From Methylobrevis pamukkalensis (GTDB taxonomy: Bacteria; Pseudomonadota; Alphaproteobacteria; Rhizobiales; Pleomorphomonadaceae): a DNA stretch of 64,000 nt. Position 1 is the stretch's first letter. Each line of letters begins with the position of its first letter. Both the position numbers and the translations under genes were made by a program. The notes under the pieces are model-generated. The model was not told where the DNA came from. It worked only from the letters and a program-made list of their open reading frames with translations, and did not search any database. This document shows, in pieces, positions 1-8,604 of this stretch. The stretch lies in the NCBI RefSeq assembly GCF_001720135.1, contig NZ_MCRJ01000002.1, positions 1 through 64,000 of the forward strand, in the 5' to 3' direction.

Positions 1-204
1 CATACCCGCCGCGGCCGCGGTGCCGACGACGCCCCGGGCCATGTGCGCGGCGGCAAGGGTGCCGACGACGGCGCCGGCCATACCCGCCGCGGTCGCGGTG
101 CCGACGATGGCGCCGACCACGTCCGTGGCGGCAAGGGTGCCGATGACGGCGCCGGCCACTCCCGCCGCGGTCGCGGCACGGACGACGGCGCCAATCACGA
201 CTGA
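1..204 (+). CDS. C-terminal end of a tandem-repeat, Gly/Asp-rich protein (5' partial)
   Basis: An open frame runs in from the left edge and stops at TGA 202-204. The visible 67 residues are almost only repeats of 13 residues of the form GADDGAGH-[TVS]-R-[RG]-G-[RK], ending in GTDDGANHD. The repeats alternate between an HTRRGR type and an HVRGGK type, so the higher-order unit is 26 residues (78 bp). There is no Cys and no obvious hydrophobic core, so it looks disordered or surface-exposed. The start, and any signal peptide, lie outside the window. I do not recognise the family. The start-less frame explains why an ordinary gene caller would miss it here. Confidence 0.6.
   Translation, partial: HTRRGRGADDAPGHVRGGKGADDGAGHTRRGRGADDGADHVRGGKGADDGAGHSRRGRGTDDGANHD
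1..204 (+). repeat. 39-bp tandem repeat (13 codons), alternating two types
   Basis: The DNA repeat has a 39-bp period, with the core gtgccgacgacggcgccgg recurring about every 39 bp and pairs forming a 78-bp super-repeat. The period is a multiple of three and the reading frame stays open, so this is a coding repeat, not a CRISPR or intergenic repeat. Confidence 0.75.
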
Positions 205-229
205 TCCGGATCGCAGACCTCTGCCCGCG

Positions 230-271
230 GGCAGGACCCCGCCCGGACACCTGTCCGGACGGGGTCCTGCC
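230..271 (+). terminator. Strong hairpin after the repeat-protein gene
   Basis: Two arms of 20 nt (230-249 and 252-271) are complementary at 19 of 20 positions around a 2-nt centre. The hairpin begins 25 bp after the stop at 204. There is no T-run behind it, so it is either a Rho-assisted terminator or an mRNA 3' stabiliser. Confidence 0.55.
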
Positions 272-475
272 GGACGGATGGCCGCGATCTGCCGGTGGCT
301 TGATCGGCCCGACCAAGGTCCGATGCCATGACGGACATTCGGATCTAGATCACGTTACAGGACGATGCGTGCCTGGTTTTCCGACGTGGACCGGCCTTCA
401 CGGACCGGCCGCGCCCCCAGAGCTGCCGGGTCGTCGGAAAGCCGCGTCCCGCTGGGCGTTCCGGAGGATGTCACG

Positions 476-1128
476 ATGCCCGCCCACCCCAGTTTCCCAT
501 TGTTCGGTCCGGCGGTCCGGCGCGGCATCCTGCTCGCGACCACAACGTTGATCCTTCTGCTCGGCGCGCCCGATCGGCTGCCCGGCGCGGATGGACGCTC
601 GAGCTCGGTGTCACGACGGCCGTGGCGAAGGACGGCGATGGTGGTGGTGGCGGTTCGGGGGGAGGCGGTCGTGGCTCCGGAGGGCGATCCGGAGGCGGAC
701 ACGGGTCCGATGATGGCGGATCCTCCGGCAGTTCGGGCAGAGGCAGTTCGGGCAAGGGTGACGACGGCAAGGGCGACGGCGGCAAGGGCGACGATGACGG
801 TGGCTCCTCCGGCGGCGCCGACGACAGTGGCCGCGACGATGACGACGGCCGGAAGGACCGGGAGGACGACCCCAAGGAGCGGCGCGCCGACGACGTGGAG
901 CGGTTCCTCGACGGGCTGCGCAAGCGCGGCGGTGTCGCGGATGTCCGGGCCGGCAGGGACGGAGTGGCCGTCCGCTATGCGGACGGCTGGACCGAATCCG
1001 TGGCGGGCGGGCGCTATCGCCTCACCGACCGCAAGCGCCGGGTCATCGTCGACCGGCCGGCAAGGTCGAAGGATCTGCGCCGCCTCCAGGCTGTCGCGGA
1101 GGCGGAACCGGCAGAGGCCGGCCGCTGA
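476..1128 (+). CDS. Secreted Gly/Asp/Ser-rich hypothetical protein (one frameshift)
   Basis: ATG 476 opens a good signal peptide: a short basic segment (VRRG) and then a hydrophobic run, ILLATTTLILLLGA. The downstream part is in the next frame. It starts around WTLELGVTTAVAKDG, continues into a roughly 60-residue low-complexity stretch of Gly, Asp, Ser and Lys (SSGKGDDGKGDGGKGDDDGG), and ends in a folded-looking 80-residue domain (DDVERFLDGLRKRGG, DGWTESVAGGRYRLTDRKRR). One base lost near 575-592 joins the two parts into about 217 residues. The likely role is extracellular or periplasmic, possibly ion-binding through the acidic repeats; this is inference. It lies behind the repeat-protein gene and is convergent with the response regulator. 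Family not recognised. Confidence 0.55.
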
Positions 1129-1153
1129 GCGCCGCGAGGGTGCCGGTCGCCCT

Positions 1154-1804
1154 TCAGGACTTCCAGCGATCGCGCGCGATCAGCGCCGCCTCGACCCGGT
1201 TGCGGGCCTGCAGCTTCTGCAGGATGTTGGTCATGTAGTGCTTGACCGTCTTCTCCTGCAGATCGAGCTTGCGGCCGACTTCCTTGTTGCTGAGGCCGGC
1301 GGCGACGAGCCGGAGGATCTGCTCCTCGCGGGCGGTCAGCGTGTCGACCGGCGCCGTGCGGGCCGGGCCGGCCTGCTGCTGGCCCTGCAGCAGCACGAGC
1401 AGGCGGGCGGCAAGGCTGGGCGCCACATAGGTCTCGCCGCGGGCGATGCCCTCCAGCATGGCGACCAGCTCGTCGCCACCGATGCCCTTCAGCACATAAC
1501 CCCGCGCCCCGGCGGCGAGCGCGGCGAGCACGTCGTCGTCCTGTTCGGAGACGGTCAGCATGACGATCGCTGTCGCCGGATTGGCCGCATGGATCTTGCG
1601 GGCCGCGGCGACACCGTTGCCGGGCATGGAGATGTCGAGCAGGACGGTGGACGGTGCAAGACGGGCGCAGAGCTCGGTGGCCTCGGCGGCGCTCGCCCCC
1701 TCGCCGAGGATCTCGAATCGCCCGGATTCCACAAGCGTGCGGACCACGCCGCTGCGGTAGAGGGGATGGTCGTCGACCACGACCAGGCTGATACGCTCAG
1801 ACAT
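1154..1804 (-). CDS. NarL/FixJ-family response regulator (REC + LuxR HTH)
   Basis: This 216-residue protein has an N-terminal receiver domain with the acidic pair in VVVDDHPL, the phosphoacceptor Asp in TVLLDISMPG (about residue 57) and the conserved Lys in YVLKGIGG. The C-terminal LuxR-type HTH spans about residues 150-210 (LTAREEQILRLVAAGLSNKE, VGRKLDLQEKTVKHY). Its start overlaps the last 8 bp of the upstream histidine-kinase gene, so the two form a translationally coupled two-component pair. It should bind DNA as a phosphorylated dimer. The target genes are unknown. Confidence 0.93.
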   Translation of the reverse strand: MSERISLVVVDDHPLYRSGVVRTLVESGRFEILGEGASAAEATELCARLAPSTVLLDISMPGNGVAAARKIHAANPATAIVMLTVSEQDDDVLAALAAGARGYVLKGIGGDELVAMLEGIARGETYVAPSLAARLLVLLQGQQQAGPARTAPVDTLTAREEQILRLVAAGLSNKEVGRKLDLQEKTVKHYMTNILQKLQARNRVEAALIARDRWKS

Positions 1805-3200
1805 CGATGTCCGGACCTTGCAGGTTGAGGGTCATGTCGACCCGCGCCGCGCCGCTGGCGAGGCGCTCGAAGCGGAAGGTGCCGCCAAGGCTGGCGACAC
1901 GCTGGCGAAGGCCCGGCAGGCCGAGGCCGGTCGGAGCCGTCGTCTCGGGCAAGGGAAGCGCGGCGCCGGCACCGTTCGCGACGACGATGGCGAGCTGGCC
2001 GTCAACGCAGGTGCAGTCGACGGACTGGTCCGCGCCTCCGGCATGACGCCAGGCGTTGGTCAGCGTTTCCTGAACGAAGCGATAGGCGCAGATGCCGATC
2101 GAATGCGGCAGCACCTCATGGCCCCCGACGATGTCGAGGCGCACCGCGGTGCCGGTGCGCGAGCGGTGCGCGGCGACGACGCGGTGCAGGATGTCGCCGA
2201 GCGGCATCTGCTCGATCTCGGGGAGCGACAGGTCGGCGCAGAGATTGCGGATCTCGCGCATCGCCTCGTCGAGAACGGCGCGGACCGTCGCAAGCTCCGT
2301 CTGGCGGGCGGCGAGATCGTCGATCTTGCCGGCGGCGTCCAGCCGCAGGGCGGCGAAGCTGACGAGTTGCGCCGGGCCGTCGTGGAGATCGGCGCTGACG
2401 CGGCGCAGCAGTTGTTCGTTGACCTCGGCGACCCCGCGCGACGCCCGTTCGATGTCGAGCCGCAACTGCCGGTTCTGGTCCGAGACGCGACGGGTTTCGG
2501 CCATGCGCTCGGTCAGCGCCGCCTGCTGGGCGGCGATCAGGCGGCTGCCGCTGTGAACGATGCCGAACAGCGCCGTGCCGATGGCCGCCGTGACGCTGGC
2601 CACGATCAGCCAGGACTGGAGACGGGTGCGCGCCAGCGACGCCTCGAGCGCGGTGGCATTCTCGTAGAATTCGAGAACACCGAGGATGCGGCCGGAGAAT
2701 TCCTCGCGCAGCGGGCTGTAGATCTCCAGAAGCGGAATCCCGTGCGCCCGTTCGGTTGCGTTCTCCTCGTCGCCGAGCTCGTCGAGTTCCGCGACCACCT
2801 CGCCGGACAGGGCGGCCCGGAGCGCGGCTCCGGGTTCGAAGATCTGGCCGATCAGCGCGGGCTCGTCGGAATAGGCAACCCGTCCGTCCGGCGTCCAGAT
2901 CTTGACGGCCACGATCCGCTCCCCGAGCGCGCTGCCGGACAGCATCTCCTCGATCGCCCGGATCGGGCCGATCGACAGGGTGTCGGCCGTGTCGAGGTCC
3001 TGGGCCAGCGGCGCGATGAAGCTGTCCATGAACAGTGCCGTTGCGCTGGCGGTGTTGTCGACGACGCGCTGCTCGATGCGGCTGGACACCCAGTAGCCGA
3101 TCGCCAGCATGGCGAGGACCATGACGACGCCGCCGGTCAGCGCGAACCGCCGCGAGAGATCGTGGGGCCGGGGCAACGAGGCGGACGGGGACGCATTCAT
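1797..3200 (-). CDS. NarX/DegS-type membrane sensor histidine kinase
   Basis: This 467-residue protein has TM1 (FALTGGVVMVLAMLAIGYWV), a periplasmic sensor region of about 130 residues and TM2 (WLIVASVTAAIGTALFGIV, near residue 200). A HisKA_3 dimerisation domain carries the phospho-His in SADLHDGPAQLV, and a HATPase domain follows (TNAWRHAGG, GLGLPGLRQRVASLGG). The periplasmic part senses an unknown ligand and the kinase phosphorylates the overlapping response regulator. Start is ATG 3200. The sequence is intact. Confidence 0.9.
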   Translation of the reverse strand: MNASPSASLPRPHDLSRRFALTGGVVMVLAMLAIGYWVSSRIEQRVVDNTASATALFMDSFIAPLAQDLDTADTLSIGPIRAIEEMLSGSALGERIVAVKIWTPDGRVAYSDEPALIGQIFEPGAALRAALSGEVVAELDELGDEENATERAHGIPLLEIYSPLREEFSGRILGVLEFYENATALEASLARTRLQSWLIVASVTAAIGTALFGIVHSGSRLIAAQQAALTERMAETRRVSDQNRQLRLDIERASRGVAEVNEQLLRRVSADLHDGPAQLVSFAALRLDAAGKIDDLAARQTELATVRAVLDEAMREIRNLCADLSLPEIEQMPLGDILHRVVAAHRSRTGTAVRLDIVGGHEVLPHSIGICAYRFVQETLTNAWRHAGGADQSVDCTCVDGQLAIVVANGAGAALPLPETTAPTGLGLPGLRQRVASLGGTFRFERLASGAARVDMTLNLQGPDIDV

Positions 3201-3312
3201 GGATCGACGCTATCCAGAGCCGGGGCCGGCGGCAATCGGGCGAAGGTCTGAACCGGCGTCGGACTTCGGGCCCTGCGGCAGGCGCGGCGCGTTGCGGAAA
3301 CCGCTGTCTCGG

Positions 3313-3672
3313 TCACCCTGCGTCCGGATCGATGACGTCGAGGCCATGCTCGCCGCCGCGCGCCTCGCTCTCGACGATCCAGAGGTCGGGGTCGAAATTG
3401 CGCTCGCGGGCCAGCCGCTCGTCGATCGTACGCTCGTCGGCCTTGAGGGCGACGCGCTCGAACAGGCGGCCGCCCGACGTGGCGGTACGGCCATCCTCGA
3501 ACAGGGACTGGGGCAGGGGGGCATAGAGATCGGCGGTGCCGTCGAGCCGGGCGATCTTGACGAAGATCGCCCCGGCTTCCGGCGAGCCGCGCCGCACGAC
3601 GGCGGTGAAGAATCCCGTGTCGTTGCGCAGCCGCAGATAGGCGGCAACCCAGAAATCGGACGTGACGCGCAT
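3313..3672 (-). CDS. DUF1491 family protein
   Basis: This 119-residue cytoplasmic protein reads MRVTSDFWVAAYLRL at the start and contains GSPEAGAIFVKI, YAPLPQSLFE and the C-terminal signature DPDLWIVESEAR. These are features of the alphaproteobacterial DUF1491 family, whose function is unknown. It follows the peptidoglycan-binding protein and PAS kinase genes on the same strand, an arrangement common in Hyphomicrobiales. The start, ATG 3672, has a GGAGCTTCC-like upstream sequence only on the other strand, so start confidence is moderate. Length is normal. Confidence 0.85.
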   Translation of the reverse strand: MRVTSDFWVAAYLRLRNDTGFFTAVVRRGSPEAGAIFVKIARLDGTADLYAPLPQSLFEDGRTATSGGRLFERVALKADERTIDERLARERNFDPDLWIVESEARGGEHGLDVIDPDAG

Positions 3673-3847
3673 GGAAGCTCCTCGCCGCTGGCGCGCGCCT
3701 CTTCGGACGATCGCGTCCGGAGCGGCGTAGCGGCCCCGCGCCGCGAGGGCAAGGGGGACGCTGCGAGGGCAGGGGCCGAGTCGGGAGGGCGAGGGCCGGG
3801 CCGGTAAAGGCGGGCCGTGGGGCGGCGGATCGCGCCCCCCGGCCGGA

Positions 3848-4963
3848 TCACTGTTCGGCGAGGCCGCCCATGGCCACGAGTTCGCGCAGGAAGTCGGCGT
3901 TGATCGTGCCGGTCGCTTGAGGCCGCTGAAGCTCTCGAAGTCGGCGATGGCGGCGCGGGTCTCCGGCGTCATCGCGCCGTCGGCCGGAAGCGGGCCGAAG
4001 CCGAGCCGGTTGAGCGAGCGCTGGATCCGGGCGATGCGCTGGTCGGCCCCGGGATCCGAGGTCGGCGCCGTCTCTTCGGGCAGCGCGGCAACGCGGATCG
4101 GCTCGATCCGCACGGTCTTGACCTCACGCGCCTCGGCGGCGACCTGCACGGCGGCGGGCGTCGGCGACCACCGGCCGCGGGGTCTGCGTCCGCACCACGG
4201 CGACCGGCGGGGGCGGCGGCGCGGCAAGGGAGGCTACCTGCGCGGGCTCGGGGTCAAGCTCGCGCTTTGCGGCGGCGGTCGGGACCGCCGGCGCGCGCGG
4301 CGGCAGCACGGCCTCGGCGATGATCCCGGCGACCGGGTCCCTTTCCTGAGGGGCCGCCGGCGGTCCGCTGATCGGCGTGGAGCCGGCAAGGATGGACGCG
4401 GCGTCATGGGCGGCGGAGGACGCCCCGGTCGGCACGAGATCGGCGGCGGAGGCCGCCTGCCGGGTCGGGACCGCGGGCTTCGACGGCGGCAGCGGAATCG
4501 TGCCGGCGGGCGGTCCGTCGCGCAGTCTTGCGAGGAAGGCGTCGGTCGGCTCGCCGCTCGGCGAGATGCCGTGGATGCGTTCGTATTTCAGCACCGCCTC
4601 GGCGGTCATCGGCCCGCTGAGGCCGTCGACCGGGCCGTCGTAATAGCCGCGGGCGCGCAGTTCCTCCTGCACGGCGGAGACCACCTCGCGCTGGCGCAGG
4701 TCCTCGACGGTGAGGGGCCGCGCCGGCCGGATGCTGTCGGTGACGGCGGGATCGCCGCCGGTGTCGGTCAGGCCCGTCCCGGCGACCGGCAGGTCGAACA
4801 GCGGGCTCGGGTGTCGGCCGGGCTGCATCGCCACGGCATTGGTGATGATCGCGCCCGCCATAGCAAGCATGACCAGGCCGCCCCCCGTCGTCGTCGGGTT
4901 CGCGACCAGGCCGCCGATCGAACGGGCGAAGATGCCGCGCCTTGCGGGCCGTCCTCTAGCCAT
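3848..4963 (-). CDS. Membrane-anchored protein with two peptidoglycan-binding (PG_binding_1) domains (frameshifted)
   Basis: Starts at ATG 4963, 3 bp after the kinase stop. The order is a basic N-terminus, a TM segment (GGLVMLAMAGAIITNAVA), a first PG-binding-like helical repeat (VSAVQEELRARGYYDGPVDG), a Pro/Ala-rich linker of about 120 residues, and a second repeat (IARIQRSLNRLGFGPLPADG). The C-terminus must be read in a new frame from AAG[G]CGACC near 3926 to give ATGTINADFLRELVAMGG and stop at 3848. A second frame change near 4155-4165, either two bases lost or one gained, joins linker to repeat. It probably tethers the inner membrane to peptidoglycan. Real product length is about 370 residues. 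Confidence 0.75.
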
Positions 4964-4966
4964 CCG

Positions 4967-6781
4967 TCATGCCCTCATTGCGGTTCGGGTCGGGGAGGAG
5001 GGAGAGGCTCCCTCCGCACCCGCGGCCCGGGAGACGGCACGCGGCGCCGTCTCGGTTTCAAGGTGGATCGGCAGCGTCACCGTGACGGTGGTGCCCGATC
5101 CGAGCACGCTGTCGATCTTCATGGAGCCGCCGTGCAGGGCGACGAGGCCCTTGACGACCGAGAGGCCGAGGCCGGTGCCCTCGTGGCGGCGGTCGTAGCC
5201 GCTGTCCGCCTGGACGAAGGGGTTGCCGAGCCGCGGCAGATCCTTGGCGGCGATGCCGATGCCGTTGTCCTTGACGAAGATGGCGATCGAGCGGCCGGTG
5301 CGCCGGGCGCCGCAGACCACCGTGCCGTTGGCGTCGGTGAACTTGATGGCGTTGGAGAGGAGGTTGAGCATGATCTGGCGGAAGGCGCGCCGGTCGGCCA
5401 CCAGCTCCGGCAGGCCGGCCTCCACGCTGGAGATCAGATCGAGTTTCGCCACGTCGGCCTGCGGCTTCACCATCTGCACGCAGCGCTCCATCACGGAGGC
5501 GACGTCGAAGGGCTCCGGGGTGACGTCGAAGTTGCCGGCCTCGATCTTCGACATGTCGAGGATGTCGTTGACGACCTGCAGCAGGTGCTCGCCGGATTCG
5601 TGGATGAGGCGCACGTATTCGCGGTGCCGCTCGTATTCGAGGCGGCCGAAGATCTCCTGACCCAGCAGGTCGGAGAAGCCGATGATCGCGTTCAGCGGCG
5701 TGCGCAGCTCGTGGCTGACGTTGGCCAGGAAGCGGGTCTTGGCAAAGCTCGCCTCCTCGGCCTCGGCCCGGGTGCGCATCAGCTCGGCTTCCTGCGCCTT
5801 GCGGCGGCCGATGTCGCGGATCACCGAGGTGACCGTGGCGCCGGCGACCGAGCCGCTGGCGTCCTGGCGGCGGATGATCGCCTCCACCCAAAGGAAGCCG
5901 TCGTCGCCGTCCTCGTCGGACTTGCGCAGCCGGAACTCGACTTCGGAAGCGCCGTCGTGGATGGCGTCGGACAGGGCGGAGAGATAGGCGGGACGGTCGC
6001 CGACATGGACGCGGCGGAACAGGCCGTCGGCCATCAGCATCGACGGCAGCACGCCCAGCAGGCGGCCCGCGGCCGGCGAAGCGAAGGCGACGTCGCCGTT
6101 CGGGGCGTGGCAGGTGACGACGTCGTTCATGACGTCGGCCAGGAGCTGGTAGCGGCTCTCGCCGATGCGGAAGCGCTGCTCGCTCTCGCGGTGGAAGCGA
6201 TCGATGCGGATGGCGACGAAGGCGGCATAGGCGACGGCAAGCAGCGCGGCGAGCGCGGGCAGGAGCCCCTCCGGTCCGGGCAGGGGCAGCGGCTGCGGCA
6301 TGAGGCCGAAGTGGCTGGCCATTGCCACGCAGGCCAGACCGGCCGCCGCTACCACTGCCGAGAGCGACACGGTCCGCCGGTCGCCCGACAGCGCGGCTTC
6401 CACCGGCGCGAAGGCGAGCCAGACGAGAGCGAAGGAGGAAAGACCACCCGTCCAGAGCGAAACCCACGCCACCAGCGTGGTCAGGCAGAGGGCCGAGAGC
6501 AGATGGCCGGCACCGAGCCGGCCGGTGCGCGAGACGAAGACCGCGACGAGCGTCTCCAATCCGATCGCCGCCAGTGCCACGGTGGCGAAGGGCGACAGCG
6601 AGCCGGCAAGAACCGAGGTGACCGGAATGAGGGCGAGCGCGCAGAGGCCGCCGACGAGGTGCGGACCGATGAAGCAACGATGACGCGCGGCTTCGAGCGG
6701 GTCCGCGGCGACGCTCTCATGGACGAGACCGTCAAGCGACACACCGATCGAGCGCGAGATTTCGTGGATACGCAATACCAC
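4967..6781 (-). CDS. PAS-domain sensor histidine kinase, DivJ/PleC/PdhS-like
   Basis: This 604-residue protein starts with GTG at 6781. About six N-terminal hydrophobic segments (residues 40-200) are followed by a PAS domain (RIGESRYQLLADVMNDVV to SVIRDIGRRKAQE), a HisKA domain with the phospho-His in VSHELRTPLNAIIGFSD, and a HATPase with N box (LLSNAIKF), G1 (DNGIGI) and G2 (GTGLGLSVV) motifs. The HisKA sequence resembles the DivJ/PleC/PdhS kinases that feed DivK and CtrA; six TM segments fit DivJ best. That assignment is inference. CtrA pathway output controls GTA production in Rhodobacter, so its position near the gaf genes is worth noting. Confidence 0.88.
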   Translation of the reverse strand: MVLRIHEISRSIGVSLDGLVHESVAADPLEAARHRCFIGPHLVGGLCALALIPVTSVLAGSLSPFATVALAAIGLETLVAVFVSRTGRLGAGHLLSALCLTTLVAWVSLWTGGLSSFALVWLAFAPVEAALSGDRRTVSLSAVVAAAGLACVAMASHFGLMPQPLPLPGPEGLLPALAALLAVAYAAFVAIRIDRFHRESEQRFRIGESRYQLLADVMNDVVTCHAPNGDVAFASPAAGRLLGVLPSMLMADGLFRRVHVGDRPAYLSALSDAIHDGASEVEFRLRKSDEDGDDGFLWVEAIIRRQDASGSVAGATVTSVIRDIGRRKAQEAELMRTRAEAEEASFAKTRFLANVSHELRTPLNAIIGFSDLLGQEIFGRLEYERHREYVRLIHESGEHLLQVVNDILDMSKIEAGNFDVTPEPFDVASVMERCVQMVKPQADVAKLDLISSVEAGLPELVADRRAFRQIMLNLLSNAIKFTDANGTVVCGARRTGRSIAIFVKDNGIGIAAKDLPRLGNPFVQADSGYDRRHEGTGLGLSVVKGLVALHGGSMKIDSVLGSGTTVTVTLPIHLETETAPRAVSRAAGAEGASPSSPTRTAMRA

Positions 6782-7194
6782 ACCCCACTGAGTGCGACCG
6801 GATACGGTCCGGCCTCTCGTCGTTGGTGTCAGGATGCCACCCCGGCCTTTAAGGAAGCCTAATCGCCCGCTGGACGCGAAGCCTGAAAAAGCCCGGAAAA
6901 TGGCGGGTTTGGCGTAATCCGCAGCGACAATCGAAAACAGGGTGAACGGGGTCCTAACACGGGTCAGACTGTGGACGACGGAGCGATTGAAGGGGTGAAG
7001 CGACTGATTCTCCGCCCGCTTCCGGGATGCCTAAAATTCGAATCAAATCCGCCCGCTCCCTTCAAACCGATCTCAAGTCGGCGATGGCACTCTGGCGTCG
7101 TCGACGTCCGGATCCGCCCGGCGCGACAGCCGCCACCCCCGTCCGGACCGCTGCAGGGACAGCGACGGGCGAGGCCAGGAAGGACGCTCAAGTG
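6782..7194. other. Divergent intergenic region, no gene supported
   Basis: The 413 bp lie between the PAS kinase (minus) and the DUF5330 gene (plus) and should hold both promoters. AT-richer patches occur around 6860-6960 (for example cctaatcgcc and cgaaaacagg). Frames opening at 7027 run into the downstream gene but look like non-coding leader. I see no RNA gene or clear terminator. Confidence 0.4.
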
Positions 7195-7548
7195 ATGTTT
7201 CTGATCCGCACGCTGTTCTGGCTCACGGTCGTCATCGCCCTGATCCCGGTCAACGAGCAGGACGTCGCGGCGAGCGCCGCGATCAGCCCGGTCGAGGCCG
7301 GACAGGCCGTCTATGCGGCGCAGGCCGCCGTCAGCGATCTCGGCGGCTTCTGCGAGCGCAATCCTTCCGTGTGCGAGATCGGAGGCCGGATCGCCTCGAC
7401 CATGGCGCTGAAGGCCAAGGCCGGTGCGCGCTATGTCTACGAATACCTGGAGACGGAGACGGGCGACGGCGCGGCCACCGGCGACACGCTGACCGAGGCC
7501 GATCGCCTGCCCGGCTGGCGCGGGGCAGCGGACGGGCGCGAAGCCTGA
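7195..7548 (+). CDS. DUF5330 family small secreted or membrane protein
   Basis: This 117-residue protein starts at ATG 7195. It has an N-terminal hydrophobic segment (FLIRTLFWLTVVIALIPV) and the family-like core YAAQAAVSDLGGFCERNPSV followed by a Cys (CEIGG) and a helical tail (KAKAGARYVYEYL). Two Cys residues bracket the ERNPSV turn and could form a disulfide. The function is unknown. An in-frame extension back to 7027 is possible, but its Arg-rich composition and the good hydrophobic start argue for 7195. It is followed by sufE after 71 bp. Confidence 0.75.
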   Translation: MFLIRTLFWLTVVIALIPVNEQDVAASAAISPVEAGQAVYAAQAAVSDLGGFCERNPSVCEIGGRIASTMALKAKAGARYVYEYLETETGDGAATGDTLTEADRLPGWRGAADGREA

Positions 7549-7619
7549 GCGGGACTTTGTTCGCGGCGGCATCAGCGAAACCGCGATGCGAGGTTCAATT
7601 CGGCCGCGATCCTCGCTAT

Positions 7620-8066
7620 ATGGCGGACATGACAACCATGGACCGGCCGATGACCTTCGACGAGATCAGGGACAACTTCGCCTTCCTCGACGACTGGGAG
7701 GATCGGTATCGCTACATCATCGAGCTCGGCAAGACGCTGGCGCCGCTGCCCGATGCCGAGCGCACCGAGGCCAACAAGGTGCGCGGCTGCGCGAGCCAGG
7801 TGTGGCTGGTGACTCGGACCGAGCAGGGGGACGACGGCGTCCGCCTGCATTTCACCGGTGACAGCGACGCCCATATCGTCAAGGGCCTGATCGCGATCCT
7901 GTTCGCGGCCAGCGACGGGCGCACCCCGGCGGAGATCCTCGCGACCGACACCGACGCGGTGTTCGACACGCTCGGCCTCAAGGCCCATCTGTCCTCGCAG
8001 CGTTCCAACGGCCTTGCCTCGATGGTCCGGCGCATCCGCGAGGATGCGGCGAAGCTCACGGCTTAG
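7620..8066 (+). CDS. sufE: SufE family cysteine desulfurase sulfur acceptor
   Basis: About 148 residues. It contains the SufE core: DDWEDRYRYIIELGKTL, and the sulfur-accepting Cys in NKVRGCASQVWLV (about residue 60). The tail GLKAHLSSQRSNGL is also typical. SufE takes persulfide from SufS and passes it to the SUF iron-sulfur scaffold in the cytoplasm. Complex I, encoded later in the window, depends on such clusters, but there is no operon link. Starts at ATG 7620 and ATG 7629 are both in frame. Its end overlaps the convergent gafZ-like gene by 11 bp. Confidence 0.93.
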   Translation: MADMTTMDRPMTFDEIRDNFAFLDDWEDRYRYIIELGKTLAPLPDAERTEANKVRGCASQVWLVTRTEQGDDGVRLHFTGDSDAHIVKGLIAILFAASDGRTPAEILATDTDAVFDTLGLKAHLSSQRSNGLASMVRRIREDAAKLTA

Positions 8067-8604
8067 GCCGGTAGTCGGGCGCGCCCCAGTGGCGGAGGGC
8101 CCGCCGCGCGGCGCCGGACGGCGTCCCGTAGCCATAATGGCGGGCGAGCGCACCGAGGGCGGCGGCGAGAAGCAGCTTGCCCGACCGCGCCGGCCAGCCG
8201 CGCTCGCGCTCCACCTCCGGCAGGCCCTTCAGGAAACAGCAGACATCGACGAGGATGCCGCCGAGTTCCGGGCCCACCGCCTGGACCGCCGCGCTGACGC
8301 GCGCCCGCGCGGCCATCACGCCGTCGCTGAAATCTGTGCCGCCCGCCCCGCGCCGGCGTTCGCTGCCGCTGGCAAACGAGGACCAGTTCATGGTGGTGCG
8401 CGCCTCCAGCGCGCCGAGGGTAAAATCCCGGCGCAGCCGCTCGCCGGCGGCAAAGGCGTCGTCGCCGAACAGATCGGCCCCGTCCTTGCCGCGCCGGCTG
8501 TGCAGCCAGGCCAGCGGGCTTTCGGCAAGGTCGAATTCCACGAGGGTGCTGTGGCCATCGGGGCCGACGACGGTGGTGCGGACGATCCTGCGGGGCTTGG
8601 TCAT
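8056..8604 (-). CDS. gafZ: DUF6456 protein; probable GafZ, GTA transcription antiterminator
   Basis: 182 residues from ATG 8604, which overlaps the stop of the upstream gene (ATGA), so it is translationally coupled. DUF6456 hallmarks are AESPLAWLHSRRGKDG, FAAGERLRRDFTLGAL, VGPELGGILVDVCCFLKGL and VERERGWPARSGKL. In Caulobacter the DUF6456 partner GafZ associates with RNA polymerase and lets it read through terminators in the GTA cluster. In Rhodobacter the same domain is the C-terminal half of GafA. Pairing with a DnaA-IV-like protein, and the nearby GTA cluster, support the call. The call rests on family knowledge; no search was run. Confidence 0.82.
   Translation of the reverse strand: MTKPRRIVRTTVVGPDGHSTLVEFDLAESPLAWLHSRRGKDGADLFGDDAFAAGERLRRDFTLGALEARTTMNWSSFASGSERRRGAGGTDFSDGVMAARARVSAAVQAVGPELGGILVDVCCFLKGLPEVERERGWPARSGKLLLAAALGALARHYGYGTPSGAARRALRHWGAPDYRPKP

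Noticed and set aside
1-204. CRISPR array or intergenic satellite
   Set aside because: Period is a multiple of three, the frame stays open, and no spacers occur between repeats.
3917-6862. 981-codon plus-strand frame
   Set aside because: Antisense to the PAS kinase and peptidoglycan-binding protein; composition is that of a shadow frame.
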